This document shows, piece after piece, positions 52,271 through 61,263 of a DNA stretch of 64,000 nucleotides. The translations under genes were made by a program, and so were the position numbers. The DNA lies in NCBI GenBank assembly GCA_026645735.1, contig JAPKMT010000002.1:91530-155529 (forward strand), in the 5' to 3' direction. Within the stretch, counting starts at the first letter, position 1; each line of letters opens with the position of its first letter. Below the pieces are notes generated by a model. It saw nothing but the letters and a program-made list of their open reading frames with translations. It was not told where the DNA came from and ran no database searches. Origin of the DNA: Flexilinea sp. (GTDB lineage Bacteria; Chloroflexota; Anaerolineae; Anaerolineales; Anaerolineaceae).

Positions 52271-54829
52271 ATGAAAACTTCAGAGATTATTCGTATCAGA
52301 AACCGCAGGCAGAATTTTCAGGGGAAATACTCTGGAAGATTCCAACATCTTTTCAAAGTATTGGCTGTAACATTTTCGCTGTGTTTCATCGGTGCAATTG
52401 TTTTTCTCGCTATTGGATTTGCTTTGTTAAGTCAAAAAATTCCTTCCATAGCGTATTTTGCTTCCAGTTTAGATAATCCGATTTCTCCAACTGTAATTTA
52501 CGATCGTGAGGGAATTCATCCATTGCTTTCGTTGCAATTTTCTGACATTCAGTCACGACATTTATCCATTAATGAACCAACAAAAGAAAATTTCTCGGAA
52601 AACTTGATTCGAGTGATTGTTCCATCCCGCGATCCGGATTTCTGGAATCATTCCGGGTCTGCTGGATGGAAACACTTTTTTAATACAAATCCGGTTACCA
52701 TCGCCGAAGAGCTAGTAGAAGATACCTACGAGGATCAGCTTGGGACCGGTCTGCAAAAAGCAATTTTCATGCGAATTCTCGCACGTGAGGTTACTGAATT
52801 CTTTGGCAGAAAAGCAGTTCTCACCTGGTATTTGAATACTGCTTACTTTGGACAGCTTTCTTTCGGAGCTGATGCTGCTGCAAGAACATACCTCAACAAG
52901 TCAGCGACATCGCTAACTTTGCCCGAATCTGTACTTTTATGTGCAATTCTGAGAACTCCCGCACTGAATCCTATCGATTCGCAAGGTGCAGTGAAAGACA
53001 CATATCTCGCTGAAGTTGAATATTTGATCGGACAAAATGTACTCCCTGAAGAAGATATTAAAGTCCTGCGATCAACAAATTTCATAATATTCGAACCGCC
53101 TGCAAAAAAATATATGATTCAAGACAATCCAATCATTCAAAAAGTACTCTCTGCCGCGTATGAGGCATTTGGGCAGGAAAAAGTGGAAAGAGGCGGTTTT
53201 TCGATAAATTCAACGCTTGATTTTGAGTTACAAAAAAGTTTAGAATGTCTGATCACTGCCGATCCAGAACAGAAAAAACGATGTCCTTTAGTGAAATCAG
53301 ACTCTTTGGATGAATCACAACATCAGGAAATTCAAAATATTCTATCCAACAACCCGATATCTGTTTCTGTTATTGATGTAAAAACTGGACAATTGTTGGC
53401 TGCAATCGACTCAGCGGGGATCGATTCAACCAGGCGAACATTTCACAATATATTTACACCCCATGAACCAGGCAGCAGTTTAACCCCATGGATTGCGCTG
53501 GCCGCATTAAATATGGGATACTCGGCTTCTTCCATGCTGTGGGATTTGACAGACTCGAGGGCACCTGTTCCAACCGGTTATCAAAATCCAGACCAGAAGA
53601 TTTACGGACCGGTTCGGTTAAGAACAACCATGACCCACGATTTACTTGATCCGATTTCAGAACTGCTTACAACCCTTCGCCCTGAAAAAGTGTGGACTCT
53701 TGCAGAAAAATTTGGTCTCCGTGACCTCCCTTTCAGCAACAGTCAATTAATATTTTCCGGAGGATCAGTAACTACAGAATCCCTCGCAACTGCTTTGATT
53801 CCTTTTGCAAATGAAGGCAATCTGACCCAAACACAATCAAACCAGATCATGAAAAATATCTCCATTTTGTCCGTCAGCGATAAGAATGGAAAGCATATAA
53901 CTCTTCAGCCGGTAGTTACAGTCTCCCTGCTCGACAAAGGATTGGCGTATCTTATCTACCACATATTTGGCGAAGAAGAACAGGCCTTTGCATACCTGGA
54001 CCGACCGGCAGCTACAAAAATTGGCAGAATTATTGAAAAAAAGGAAACTTGGATGGCAGGGTTTACTCCACAAATTTCTGCTGCAGTTTGGATCGGGGGA
54101 AAAGGGCAGACCGATACAACGGAGAGTATTTCGCTCAGCACGGTACGATTGTGGCAAACCGTCATGGAAGCTGCACACACTAAGAAACCGGTTATCGGAT
54201 GGGAGATTCCGGAAAATATCTCACATCGAATTGTTTGCGTTCCTTCCGGATTGCTGCCCGGCGATGCCTGTCCGGAAACTGCCAGTGAAGTTTTCCTGAA
54301 GGGTAGTGAACCCGCTCAAACAGACAACCTTTTTATCAGCGTTCCAGTCAACCGCGATAACCAGTTGCTTGCTACTTCGTTAACCGCACCGCAAAGTGTA
54401 ATAAAAAAAACGTTTATGAATATTCCAGATTTTGCACAAGATTGGGCGGAAACCAACAAAGTGGAATTGATCCCGGAGGAATACGATCCTGTCAGTCATA
54501 CAGATACAGCAGAAGCGGTTTTATCGATTCTCAGTCCTCGTCCCTACACCATATTTCGAAAAGCAGATACCGGCTCGGCAAAGGCAGACATTATCATCGA
54601 GCATCACATTCCGGAAGAAATTTTATTTTATCAAATTTCATATGGCAACGGTTTTTTCCCTGATCGTTGGATTGAAGGTTTTACCGGGAATGGGTTGGAA
54701 ACAGAAAGTCAGAATATCGGTTCTTTGGATATACAAGTTCTTGAACCAGGTCTTTATGATATTCGTATCTCAGTGATCACGAAATCACAACGGTATTACC
54801 AGGCGCATACGTATATCACAATTCAGTAA
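52271..54829 (+). CDS. class A penicillin-binding-protein homologue with degenerate active sites
   Basis: An 852-aa protein with one N-terminal membrane segment (about 34-58), a GT51-like region and a transpeptidase-like domain, as in PBP1 proteins. The catalytic motifs are lost. The glycosyltransferase EDxxFxxHxG is SRDPDFWNHSG (about 119-129, Glu missing). The second Glu-containing motif is LTWYLNTAYFG. The transpeptidase SxxK is GSSLTP (about 401-406, Lys to Thr). SxN is THDLLDP, and KTG is KIG (about 583-585). The fold is otherwise kept over its length, so a structural or regulatory role is likelier than a pseudogene. The C-terminus (about 730-852) is an Ig-like extension. A TATACT box lies 13 bp before the ATG. 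Confidence 0.8.
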   Translation: MKTSEIIRIRNRRQNFQGKYSGRFQHLFKVLAVTFSLCFIGAIVFLAIGFALLSQKIPSIAYFASSLDNPISPTVIYDREGIHPLLSLQFSDIQSRHLSINEPTKENFSENLIRVIVPSRDPDFWNHSGSAGWKHFFNTNPVTIAEELVEDTYEDQLGTGLQKAIFMRILAREVTEFFGRKAVLTWYLNTAYFGQLSFGADAAARTYLNKSATSLTLPESVLLCAILRTPALNPIDSQGAVKDTYLAEVEYLIGQNVLPEEDIKVLRSTNFIIFEPPAKKYMIQDNPIIQKVLSAAYEAFGQEKVERGGFSINSTLDFELQKSLECLITADPEQKKRCPLVKSDSLDESQHQEIQNILSNNPISVSVIDVKTGQLLAAIDSAGIDSTRRTFHNIFTPHEPGSSLTPWIALAALNMGYSASSMLWDLTDSRAPVPTGYQNPDQKIYGPVRLRTTMTHDLLDPISELLTTLRPEKVWTLAEKFGLRDLPFSNSQLIFSGGSVTTESLATALIPFANEGNLTQTQSNQIMKNISILSVSDKNGKHITLQPVVTVSLLDKGLAYLIYHIFGEEEQAFAYLDRPAATKIGRIIEKKETWMAGFTPQISAAVWIGGKGQTDTTESISLSTVRLWQTVMEAAHTKKPVIGWEIPENISHRIVCVPSGLLPGDACPETASEVFLKGSEPAQTDNLFISVPVNRDNQLLATSLTAPQSVIKKTFMNIPDFAQDWAETNKVELIPEEYDPVSHTDTAEAVLSILSPRPYTIFRKADTGSAKADIIIEHHIPEEILFYQISYGNGFFPDRWIEGFTGNGLETESQNIGSLDIQVLEPGLYDIRISVITKSQRYYQAHTYITIQ

Positions 54830-54972
54830 GAGTGATTCGAGTAATGTGTGGAACTACTTTTTTTCTCATCACCGGTAGGCTGATGCTTGTTTCAATTTAC
54901 TGACCCGGTTTGGCAACCAGTTTTGCTGCAGCATAGTTTTGTTCGGACGATAGAATGCATATTCTTGAGAAT

Positions 54973-56001
54973 TTATAGAATACCTTCAACCAGGCGAGCC
55001 GGAGCATGATCAAAAGTTGATTTATCCAGCTTGCCGCCAGCCATATCCATTAACGTCCGATAATATAATTCATTGACCGGAACAGGAATTCCTTTTTGTT
55101 TTGCATAGCGACAAACCGCGCCATTCAAAAATTCAACTTCGCTCTGCAGTCTTCCGGCATATAGATCGATATAAAATGAAGGCATTTTTCCTCCGCGACC
55201 TGATCCCACTGCTTTTTTCAGCAGCGGTTTGACAATCCAGGTCGGTAAACAGCGGATAGCAAAGCATAATAATCGGATCGGAACACCGGGAATATCTATT
55301 GGCTGAATCCCGTATGCTTGCATAACATCTAAGGTTTCACGTAACTGAAGAATTTCTAATCGGTAGCTGATAGGATCAGTAAAGATTTCAGAAGGAGTCA
55401 TATTCAGTATCGCTGAAGAGGCATTCGCTAAGAGATTTGAAATCATCTTGGACCATTTCATACCTTTGGTATCTTCGATTAATTTCGGTTTCAAATTGGC
55501 TTTTTTAAATTCTGCTTCAATTTTTTTAGATAATTCAAATTTTGATCCAATTCCAATTCCGCGAAGTTTCTCAACTTTGATACGGTTCTCCTTTCCACGG
55601 CTGATAGCAGTACAGACAGAAACCGGAATGACTCGTTCTTCGCCTAAAAATGCAGCCAGTTTCTCCTCATTTTCCACACCATTCTGAAGACTGAGCACGG
55701 GTGGAAAGATTTCTTTCATCGCATGCAAGGATGTGATTAACGTTTCTGTATCAAAGGATTTAATCGCTATGATCGCAAAATCATAAATTCTGTTTTTCAG
55801 CGCTTCTTCTGCGCGCCCAAAAACTTTAAAATTTGTCACGTGTCGGGTTTTTCCATCTACTGATTCGATCCGGATACCATTTTTTTCCAGCTCAGAAATC
55901 AGCGAAGGACGTTCGATAAAAACCACTTCATTACCAGCCAACTGCAAGCTACCGCCAATATACGATCCGATAGCACCCGCACCGATACAAAGAATTTTCA
56001 T
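54973..56001 (-). CDS. panE: ketopantoate reductase (2-dehydropantoate 2-reductase)
   Basis: NADPH-dependent enzyme of pantothenate/CoA synthesis, or a related 2-oxoacid reductase. From ATG 56001 (GAGG 5 nt upstream) it is 342 aa. GAGAIGSYIGGSL at 8-20 is the NADP-binding loop, AIKSFDTE near 79 and LSLQNGVENEEKLAAFLGEERVIP near 105-128 are family signatures, and the catalytic Lys is in GMKWSKMISNLLANAS near 184. The family also includes unrelated reductases, so the substrate is likely but not certain. It follows fmt with an 8-bp gap. Confidence 0.85.
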   Translation of the reverse strand: MKILCIGAGAIGSYIGGSLQLAGNEVVFIERPSLISELEKNGIRIESVDGKTRHVTNFKVFGRAEEALKNRIYDFAIIAIKSFDTETLITSLHAMKEIFPPVLSLQNGVENEEKLAAFLGEERVIPVSVCTAISRGKENRIKVEKLRGIGIGSKFELSKKIEAEFKKANLKPKLIEDTKGMKWSKMISNLLANASSAILNMTPSEIFTDPISYRLEILQLRETLDVMQAYGIQPIDIPGVPIRLLCFAIRCLPTWIVKPLLKKAVGSGRGGKMPSFYIDLYAGRLQSEVEFLNGAVCRYAKQKGIPVPVNELYYRTLMDMAGGKLDKSTFDHAPARLVEGIL

Positions 56002-56008
56002 ATGCACC

Positions 56009-56935
56009 TCATTGAAACCAGCCGCGATTTCCTGCTAAAAACGCTTTGCAGTTCATCGCTTTTTTGCCGGAACATTGAATCTCATCCAAAACAAGGAATC
56101 CATCACCTGTCATGATTGCTGGCAGGTTGTTTTTCAGACAGCGTTTTCCGATTTCCATCCTCTGGTCGTTTTTTTCAATATGAGCCCGGTGAATTTTTAT
56201 CATAACATCATCTACATAGAAATATGCGGAAGGCCAGGGATTATACGCTCTTACTTTTCTTTCCAATTCTTCCGCAGATTGAGAAAAATCAAGCAAACCA
56301 TCGTTTTTGTTAATTAAAGATGCATAGGTAATTCCAAATTCAGATTGTGGGACAGGAAAAATGCTCCCATTTAAATATCCTGGCAGAGTCAATAAGAGTT
56401 GTTCAGCACCAAGCAACGCAATTTTTTCTGAAAGTGAACCCGCCGTATCTTTTGGATCGATTGTGATGTTCCTTGTTGCCAATACAGGACCTGTATCCAT
56501 TCCTGCATCCATCTTCATGATAGACACACCTGTTTGAGAATCACCGGCTAACAAAGCAGACTGTATGGGAGAAGCCCCTCTCCAACGCGGAAGCAGAGAA
56601 GCATGGACATTAATACATCCGAAATGAGGCAATTCCAGTACATTTTTTCTTAGAATCTGACCAAAAGCCATCACCACTAACAGATCAGGATTCCACGCAC
56701 TGAGCAATTCGAAGGCTCCGGGTTCTCGCAGTTTTTGCGGTTGAAATACAGGAATTCCTAATTCGATGGCAGCTTCTTTCACAGCCGGTGCCAGTAATTT
56801 CTTTCCACGTCCTGCCGGCCGATCCGGTTGTGTAACAACACCTGCGATGTTATAGGATTCAGCCAATGCACGAAATGCAGGAACCGCAATATCCGGTGAT
56901 CCCATAAAGACAATTCGTGGTGATTTTTCTTTCAT
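56009..56935 (-). CDS. fmt: methionyl-tRNA formyltransferase
   Basis: Formylates initiator Met-tRNA using 10-formyl-tetrahydrofolate. From ATG 56935 (GAGGGA site) it is 308 aa. RIVFMGSPDIAVPAFRAL at about 6-23, QPDRPAGRGKKL near 44, the catalytic HASLLPRWRGASPIQSALLAGD (Asn/His region NVHASLLPRWRG near 104-115) and DTGPVL are canonical. The C-terminal OB-like domain follows with NPWPSAYF. Normal length. Upstream codons of the open frame start with TTG and are not needed. Confidence 0.96.
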   Translation of the reverse strand: MKEKSPRIVFMGSPDIAVPAFRALAESYNIAGVVTQPDRPAGRGKKLLAPAVKEAAIELGIPVFQPQKLREPGAFELLSAWNPDLLVVMAFGQILRKNVLELPHFGCINVHASLLPRWRGASPIQSALLAGDSQTGVSIMKMDAGMDTGPVLATRNITIDPKDTAGSLSEKIALLGAEQLLLTLPGYLNGSIFPVPQSEFGITYASLINKNDGLLDFSQSAEELERKVRAYNPWPSAYFYVDDVMIKIHRAHIEKNDQRMEIGKRCLKNNLPAIMTGDGFLVLDEIQCSGKKAMNCKAFLAGNRGWFQ

Positions 56936-57053
56936 TTCTTCCCTCTGTTGCAAAATTTTCCAAATGCGAAATAATATTCTACCCTTACATCTTCAACAAT
57001 ACCAGATTTTTTTCAGTATTGCAGCAATCCAGGAAAACCGCAGCGATTCGAAA

Positions 57054-57085
57054 TAAAAAAAAAGAGTACGGAATTCACCATACTC
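57054..57085 (-). terminator. terminator of the PP2C-FGE gene
   Basis: On the minus strand GAGTATGG-TGAATT-CCGTACTC forms an 8-bp stem (one G-U pair) followed by ten T. It lies about 200 bp after the PP2C-FGE stop, beyond inserted MITE copy M, which separates the gene from its terminator. Confidence 0.8.
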
Positions 57086-57149
57086 AAGATTTATTAATAA
57101 TTATCGTATTTTTAATGAATCCATCCAATGGATAAATTGTAAAAGAATT

Positions 57150-57272
57150 CAGTAAATCCAAATATGGAAAGAATTACTTGTTGTTGTGTTGTTTTTGAGC
57201 TTCGCTCAAAAACAACACAACAACAAACTTTCTCAATTTATTTGAAAAGAATGTTCATATTTCGAATTGTTG
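57150..57272 (+). mobile_element. nested-palindrome MITE, full-length copy M
   Basis: A 123-bp copy with a perfect 23-bp inner stem (57178-57200 with 57204-57226, TTC loop). The usual GCGC at the stem tip is GAGC/GCTC, compensated on both arms. The flanks AAAAGAATT (57141-57149) and AAAGGAATT (57273-57281) are 8/9 identical. The right flank directly abuts the stop codon of the PP2C-FGE gene. Confidence 0.9.
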
Positions 57273-57281
57273 AAAGGAATT

Positions 57282-59330
57282 TCAATCCTCGCTGTCAGGC
57301 ATGACACAACGGAATCCGATGTAATAACTGCTGGACATGTTGACATAACCACGATAAGTACTGCGCACATAGCTGAGGTAGTTGTTTACTTCAGTTTCTG
57401 CAGCAGATCCGCCGCGGATTACATAGGCTGAACCCGTCTCAGCACCGGTTGGATTATCTACAACATCCCCTTCATCAGCAGCTTTTTCACTCAGCATTTG
57501 ATAGTATCCTGCATCATAATACGAGGATGTCCACTCCCAAACATTGCCTGCCATATCGAGTATTCCATAAGGACTGGCTCCATCCGGGAAAATACCAACC
57601 TTAAACAAACCGGCAGAAAGTTCGTTTTCGGTATCTGAATAATAAGGAATATTTGCCAATTTGTTTTCCAGTGTCGGCTCTTCTTCGCCCCAGGGGTAGA
57701 CACGCCCATCACTTCCGCGAGCCGCTTTTTCCCATTCGATTTCTGTTGGCAGCCGCTTTCCTGCCCATTCACAATAGGTTTTTGCATTCTCCCAGGTCAC
57801 ATAAGTAACGGGAAAGTCTGCATAATCTGGATTGCGTAATGTCATGTAAGAAGATTCTGCACATGTACCTGCCTCAACACATAATAAGTACTGCCGATTC
57901 GTTACTTCTGTCTTGTCCATCCAAAACGCATCCAGGTAGACTTCAACCTGAGGACCTTCCTCAGTTCCTGCAGTATAGACATCATCAGTACCAAGCAGAA
58001 AATCGCCCGCTTTCACGTACATCATTTCCGCTTGATCGATTTCTGCTACAATCGGTTTTTTGTCTTCCGGAACAGCCGTAGGAGGAATTGCCGTTTTAGT
58101 GGGTTCGGATGATACAGAGGCTTCTGCAATATCAGCCGGACTTGCCTCAACAGAATTGAAATCAATAAAAGCAGTGGTTGCTGTCGGAATTTGCGTCGCT
58201 GTTGGAACAGGAGGTTTTGTGGGAGTTGCAGAAAGCATTAAAATCTGCTCGGCTTGAGCTGTTTGTTGGATCATAGCCAGGGTAGATTGAACCGGATCAA
58301 CCGTCTCAGTTGCAGTGGCTCGGCTTCCAAACAAAGATGCTCCTAGAGAAGAGGTTGACAACCAAATGAGTCCAACTGCCAATAGACAGCACAACAAACC
58401 CCCAATAATGTAAATTGGAAGCTTGCCTTTTTTCACATTTTTGATTTCTGGAAGGAACATTTTTGATCGGGATTTTTGGGTAATTTCAAAATCCTTCATT
58501 TCCCTGTTTAAATCGGTTAATACCGGGGCGCTGCCTTCATGGCGGACAATCGTCTGAATAGATTCCTCATCATAGATTTTAATGGCTATAACAGAGGCAT
58601 CCATTTTATTTTCTGCTTTCGAAACAACAGCAAGCAATGCATCTACAATTTCTCGGGGTGAAACAGCTTGAGCTGCCTCCAGAATTTCTTTTTTCCCAAT
58701 ATACGAAGTTAATCCCTTGCTGCAAAGCAATAAGATATCCTCCGGTTTGACATCAATTCCATCATAGACATCGATCACAATGTCTTTTTCGCTACCCAGT
58801 GAATTCACACGTGTCGCTTCAGTACCAGAGGAAGCAGTATCCGAATTCGGTAGTTCCCCACCCTGGATTTTCGCTTCCGGTACCTCCTGATCATCTGTGA
58901 TCTGAAACACTTTTTCGTTACGAATAATATAGGCACGGCAATCACCCACGTTGCCGATAACGACTTTTCCATCCGTTACAGCAGCAGCAATAACTGCCAC
59001 ACCCATTAATTGTTCTTGCACCCGCGTATAGGCAAAGATTTCATTATTTGCTTCCCGTATTGCCAATGCGAGTTTATTTGCATCAACAAAATCATGGCTT
59101 TTAAAATAAGAATAAATTATTTTTTTCCCGGAGAACTTTGCTGCTACTTCGGGATGCCAGGACCCGGATAATCCATCGGAAAGGACATATAAATTAGAAG
59201 CTCCGACAATACCTTCCGGTTCTTTTTCATAAAAAGTGACAAATTCGTCATTGATCTCATGACTTTTCCCGGTGAGAGTTCCCGCATATCCTGCTGAATA
59301 GATTTTTTTTGTCACATTATTTTCATCCAT
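57282..59330 (-). CDS. PP2C-type phosphatase fused to a formylglycine-generating-enzyme-like domain
   Basis: A 682-aa transmembrane protein. Residues 1-255 form a PP2C Ser/Thr phosphatase domain: NLYVLSDGLSGSWHPEVAA near 46-64 in place of the usual DGMGGH, GVAVIAAAVTDGKVVIGNVGDCRAYII near 105-131, and LLLCSKGLTSYI near 200. A membrane segment (about 304-328) is followed by a Thr/Pro-rich linker (to about 430). An extracellular FGE/SUMF1-type domain follows (about 440-678: YVKAGDFLLGTDD..., FWMDKTEVTNRQYLLC, PVTYVTWENAKTYCEWAGKRLPTEIEWEKAARG, MAGNVWEWTSS, GSAYVIRGGSA). It links intracellular dephosphorylation to an outside module; the role is unknown. Confidence 0.85.
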   Translation of the reverse strand: MDENNVTKKIYSAGYAGTLTGKSHEINDEFVTFYEKEPEGIVGASNLYVLSDGLSGSWHPEVAAKFSGKKIIYSYFKSHDFVDANKLALAIREANNEIFAYTRVQEQLMGVAVIAAAVTDGKVVIGNVGDCRAYIIRNEKVFQITDDQEVPEAKIQGGELPNSDTASSGTEATRVNSLGSEKDIVIDVYDGIDVKPEDILLLCSKGLTSYIGKKEILEAAQAVSPREIVDALLAVVSKAENKMDASVIAIKIYDEESIQTIVRHEGSAPVLTDLNREMKDFEITQKSRSKMFLPEIKNVKKGKLPIYIIGGLLCCLLAVGLIWLSTSSLGASLFGSRATATETVDPVQSTLAMIQQTAQAEQILMLSATPTKPPVPTATQIPTATTAFIDFNSVEASPADIAEASVSSEPTKTAIPPTAVPEDKKPIVAEIDQAEMMYVKAGDFLLGTDDVYTAGTEEGPQVEVYLDAFWMDKTEVTNRQYLLCVEAGTCAESSYMTLRNPDYADFPVTYVTWENAKTYCEWAGKRLPTEIEWEKAARGSDGRVYPWGEEEPTLENKLANIPYYSDTENELSAGLFKVGIFPDGASPYGILDMAGNVWEWTSSYYDAGYYQMLSEKAADEGDVVDNPTGAETGSAYVIRGGSAAETEVNNYLSYVRSTYRGYVNMSSSYYIGFRCVMPDSED

Positions 59331-59598
59331 AACATCCTCTTTTAATGGTCCAACAGTCCTCTTCAGAATAATGAAAGGAATATCAATTCTTTTAGTGCAA
59401 GATACATGCCAAAATTGATTCGCCTAAACAGTCCTTCCGTTGCCACTCCTTCGATGAATCAAGTCCTTCTTTTTTGTGTTTGCTTCCTATAACAGCAGAT
59501 GACACATTTTTATATTTTTCACTAAAGCTTGATTCCATTAAATTCTGAAAGAAAATTTTCTTAAGACGATCATGATGCAAGGAGGAAAAAAGGGACCG
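59331..59598. other. gap between DUF1667 gene and the PP2C-FGE gene
   Basis: About 270 bp. A 62-codon minus-strand frame (59392-59580) has no recognisable domain or start signal and is not called. No terminator with a good T-run or promoter-like pair is obvious. Confidence 0.4.
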
Positions 59599-59970
59599 TT
59601 AATCGATTTTTTCCATGTTTCGGGAAGCCACCATTGCAATGCCGGTATTTAGAACATTTTCGATCAGGATATCTCCCATTTTCACTGGAGCGGAAATTTC
59701 AACCGATTTCAAAAAAGCCATCAAATTCATGATCTTCCCTTTCGGAAAGGGAGCGTTTGTCGATATTGGCAGCATTTTATGAATGCCCCCCCGAATTCGC
59801 ACCGTGGAAGCGATCATTCTGCGTGGATCAGACAATTCAGCTTTGGCATAGGCAGCGCCGCGTTTGCATTGATTGCCAGTGATTGTAATTTGATCCTGAT
59901 CATCATAAGAAATTGTCAGTGAACATCCCCTTGGGCAAGTGACACAAATCAGATTTTGAGAATTCGTCAT
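59599..59970 (-). CDS. DUF1667 cysteine-cluster protein
   Basis: A 123-aa protein of the DUF1667 family. The N-terminus has CVTCPRGCSL (C9-x2-C12-x3-C16) and a fourth Cys in GNQCKRGAAYA, which could bind an iron-sulfur cluster or zinc. The C-terminal half (MLPISTNAPFPKGKIMNLMAFLKSVEISAPVKMGDILIENVLNTGIAMVASRNM) is the conserved part. It is the last gene of an operon with two FAD enzymes. The same trio occurs in glycerol-metabolism loci of other anaerobes, so an electron-transfer role is likely. Confidence 0.87.
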   Translation of the reverse strand: MTNSQNLICVTCPRGCSLTISYDDQDQITITGNQCKRGAAYAKAELSDPRRMIASTVRIRGGIHKMLPISTNAPFPKGKIMNLMAFLKSVEISAPVKMGDILIENVLNTGIAMVASRNMEKID

Positions 59971-59982
59971 TTAATCACTTCC

Positions 59983-61263
59983 TTATTCTTTTCGCAATAC
60001 TTTAAGTCTGACTTCCTGAGAAGCCATGATGAGATCATAAGCAGATTTCGGTATTTGGATTGACACCATCTCTCCCGGACGAACATATGGATATGTTTTG
60101 TTTAGAATCTCTTTCTGATCCGTGAAAAGGCTTACTTGAACAGGATATTCCATCGGATATGAAACTCGCATCAGCAACCGGATGGCTGATTCCCGCAATG
60201 TGTCAGGACATATTTTCTGTGGCACAACATAGCGAAGAGGTTCCTCTACAATGACCGGAATTTTTCTCCGATTTGAATTCCAATTGCATTGAATAAATGA
60301 TGCAGCATATTTTCCAGCAGTTGTTCCATCCTGACTTACATAATCAACAAGATCATAAACATGAACTACATTACCGGCAACAAAAATTCCTGGAATACTG
60401 GTTTCGAAGCAATTATCCACTATGGCCCCGCCTGTTATCGGATCCATCGAGACGCCAATCTTCCTCGTCAATTCATTTTCGGGGATCAGACCGACAGAAA
60501 GCAACAATGTATCACAGGGAATAATCTCCGCAGTTTCAGGTTGAACCTTTCGATTTTGATCGACTCGCACCACTTCAACAGCCTCCACACGTTTTTTCCC
60601 CAGGATTTTGTTTATTGTATGATTTAAAAATAATGGAATATCATAATCCTGGAGGCACTGAACATAATTTCTGGAAAGTCCATTCAAATAAGGCATTATT
60701 TCAACAACCCGGTTTACACGAGCCCCTTCCAACGATAATCTGCGAGCCATGATCATACCGATATCCCCGGATCCTAAGATGACAAAATTCTTCCCGGGCA
60801 TCAGTCCTTCTACATTGACCCAACGCTGTGCGGTACCGGCGGTATAGACACCAGCCGGTCTTGTTCCTGGTATTCGAATTTGTGCCCGACTTCGTTCTCT
60901 GCAGCCCATAGCCAAAACAATGGCTTTCGCTTGCAGTCTCTGAACACCGATCGTTTCGTTACTGACAGTGACAACAAAATCGCTTGTTATATCCAGAACC
61001 ATCGTATCCATCAGTAAATTAATTTTTTGGGATTCCGCTTCCAGAATATATCGTTGGGCATAGGATGGTCCAGGCAAATCTTCCCCAAAAGTTTCAAGGC
61101 CAAAACCACTGTGAACACACTGCAGCAAGATACCTCCTGGTTCGACGTCCCTGTCGATGACCAATACAGAATTTACACCATTTTTTTTAGCAGAGACAGC
61201 CGCTGCAAGACCGGCAGGACCGCTGCCGATAACGATCACATCATACGCATGAACCGTCAGCAT
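59983..61263 (-). CDS. NAD(P)/FAD-dependent oxidoreductase of a GlpA-type operon
   Basis: A 426-aa pyridine-nucleotide-disulfide-oxidoreductase-like protein. The FAD site is VIVIGSGPAGLAAAVSAKKNG at 9-29, and the second Rossmann loop is FVILGSGDIGMIMARRLSLEGA near 162. The FAD ATG motif is near SIPGIFVAGNVVHVYDLVDYVSQDG at about 290-314. A redox CxxC pair typical of thioredoxin reductases is absent; instead CVHSGFGLE follows the FAD loop. It probably transfers electrons between NAD(P) and the GlpA-like subunit encoded upstream, whose stop its start overlaps. Confidence 0.88.
   Translation of the reverse strand: MLTVHAYDVIVIGSGPAGLAAAVSAKKNGVNSVLVIDRDVEPGGILLQCVHSGFGLETFGEDLPGPSYAQRYILEAESQKINLLMDTMVLDITSDFVVTVSNETIGVQRLQAKAIVLAMGCRERSRAQIRIPGTRPAGVYTAGTAQRWVNVEGLMPGKNFVILGSGDIGMIMARRLSLEGARVNRVVEIMPYLNGLSRNYVQCLQDYDIPLFLNHTINKILGKKRVEAVEVVRVDQNRKVQPETAEIIPCDTLLLSVGLIPENELTRKIGVSMDPITGGAIVDNCFETSIPGIFVAGNVVHVYDLVDYVSQDGTTAGKYAASFIQCNWNSNRRKIPVIVEEPLRYVVPQKICPDTLRESAIRLLMRVSYPMEYPVQVSLFTDQKEILNKTYPYVRPGEMVSIQIPKSAYDLIMASQEVRLKVLRKE

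Noticed and set aside
59392..59580. 62-codon minus-strand frame between the DUF1667 and PP2C genes
   Set aside because: No start signal or similarity to any family I know; likely chance.
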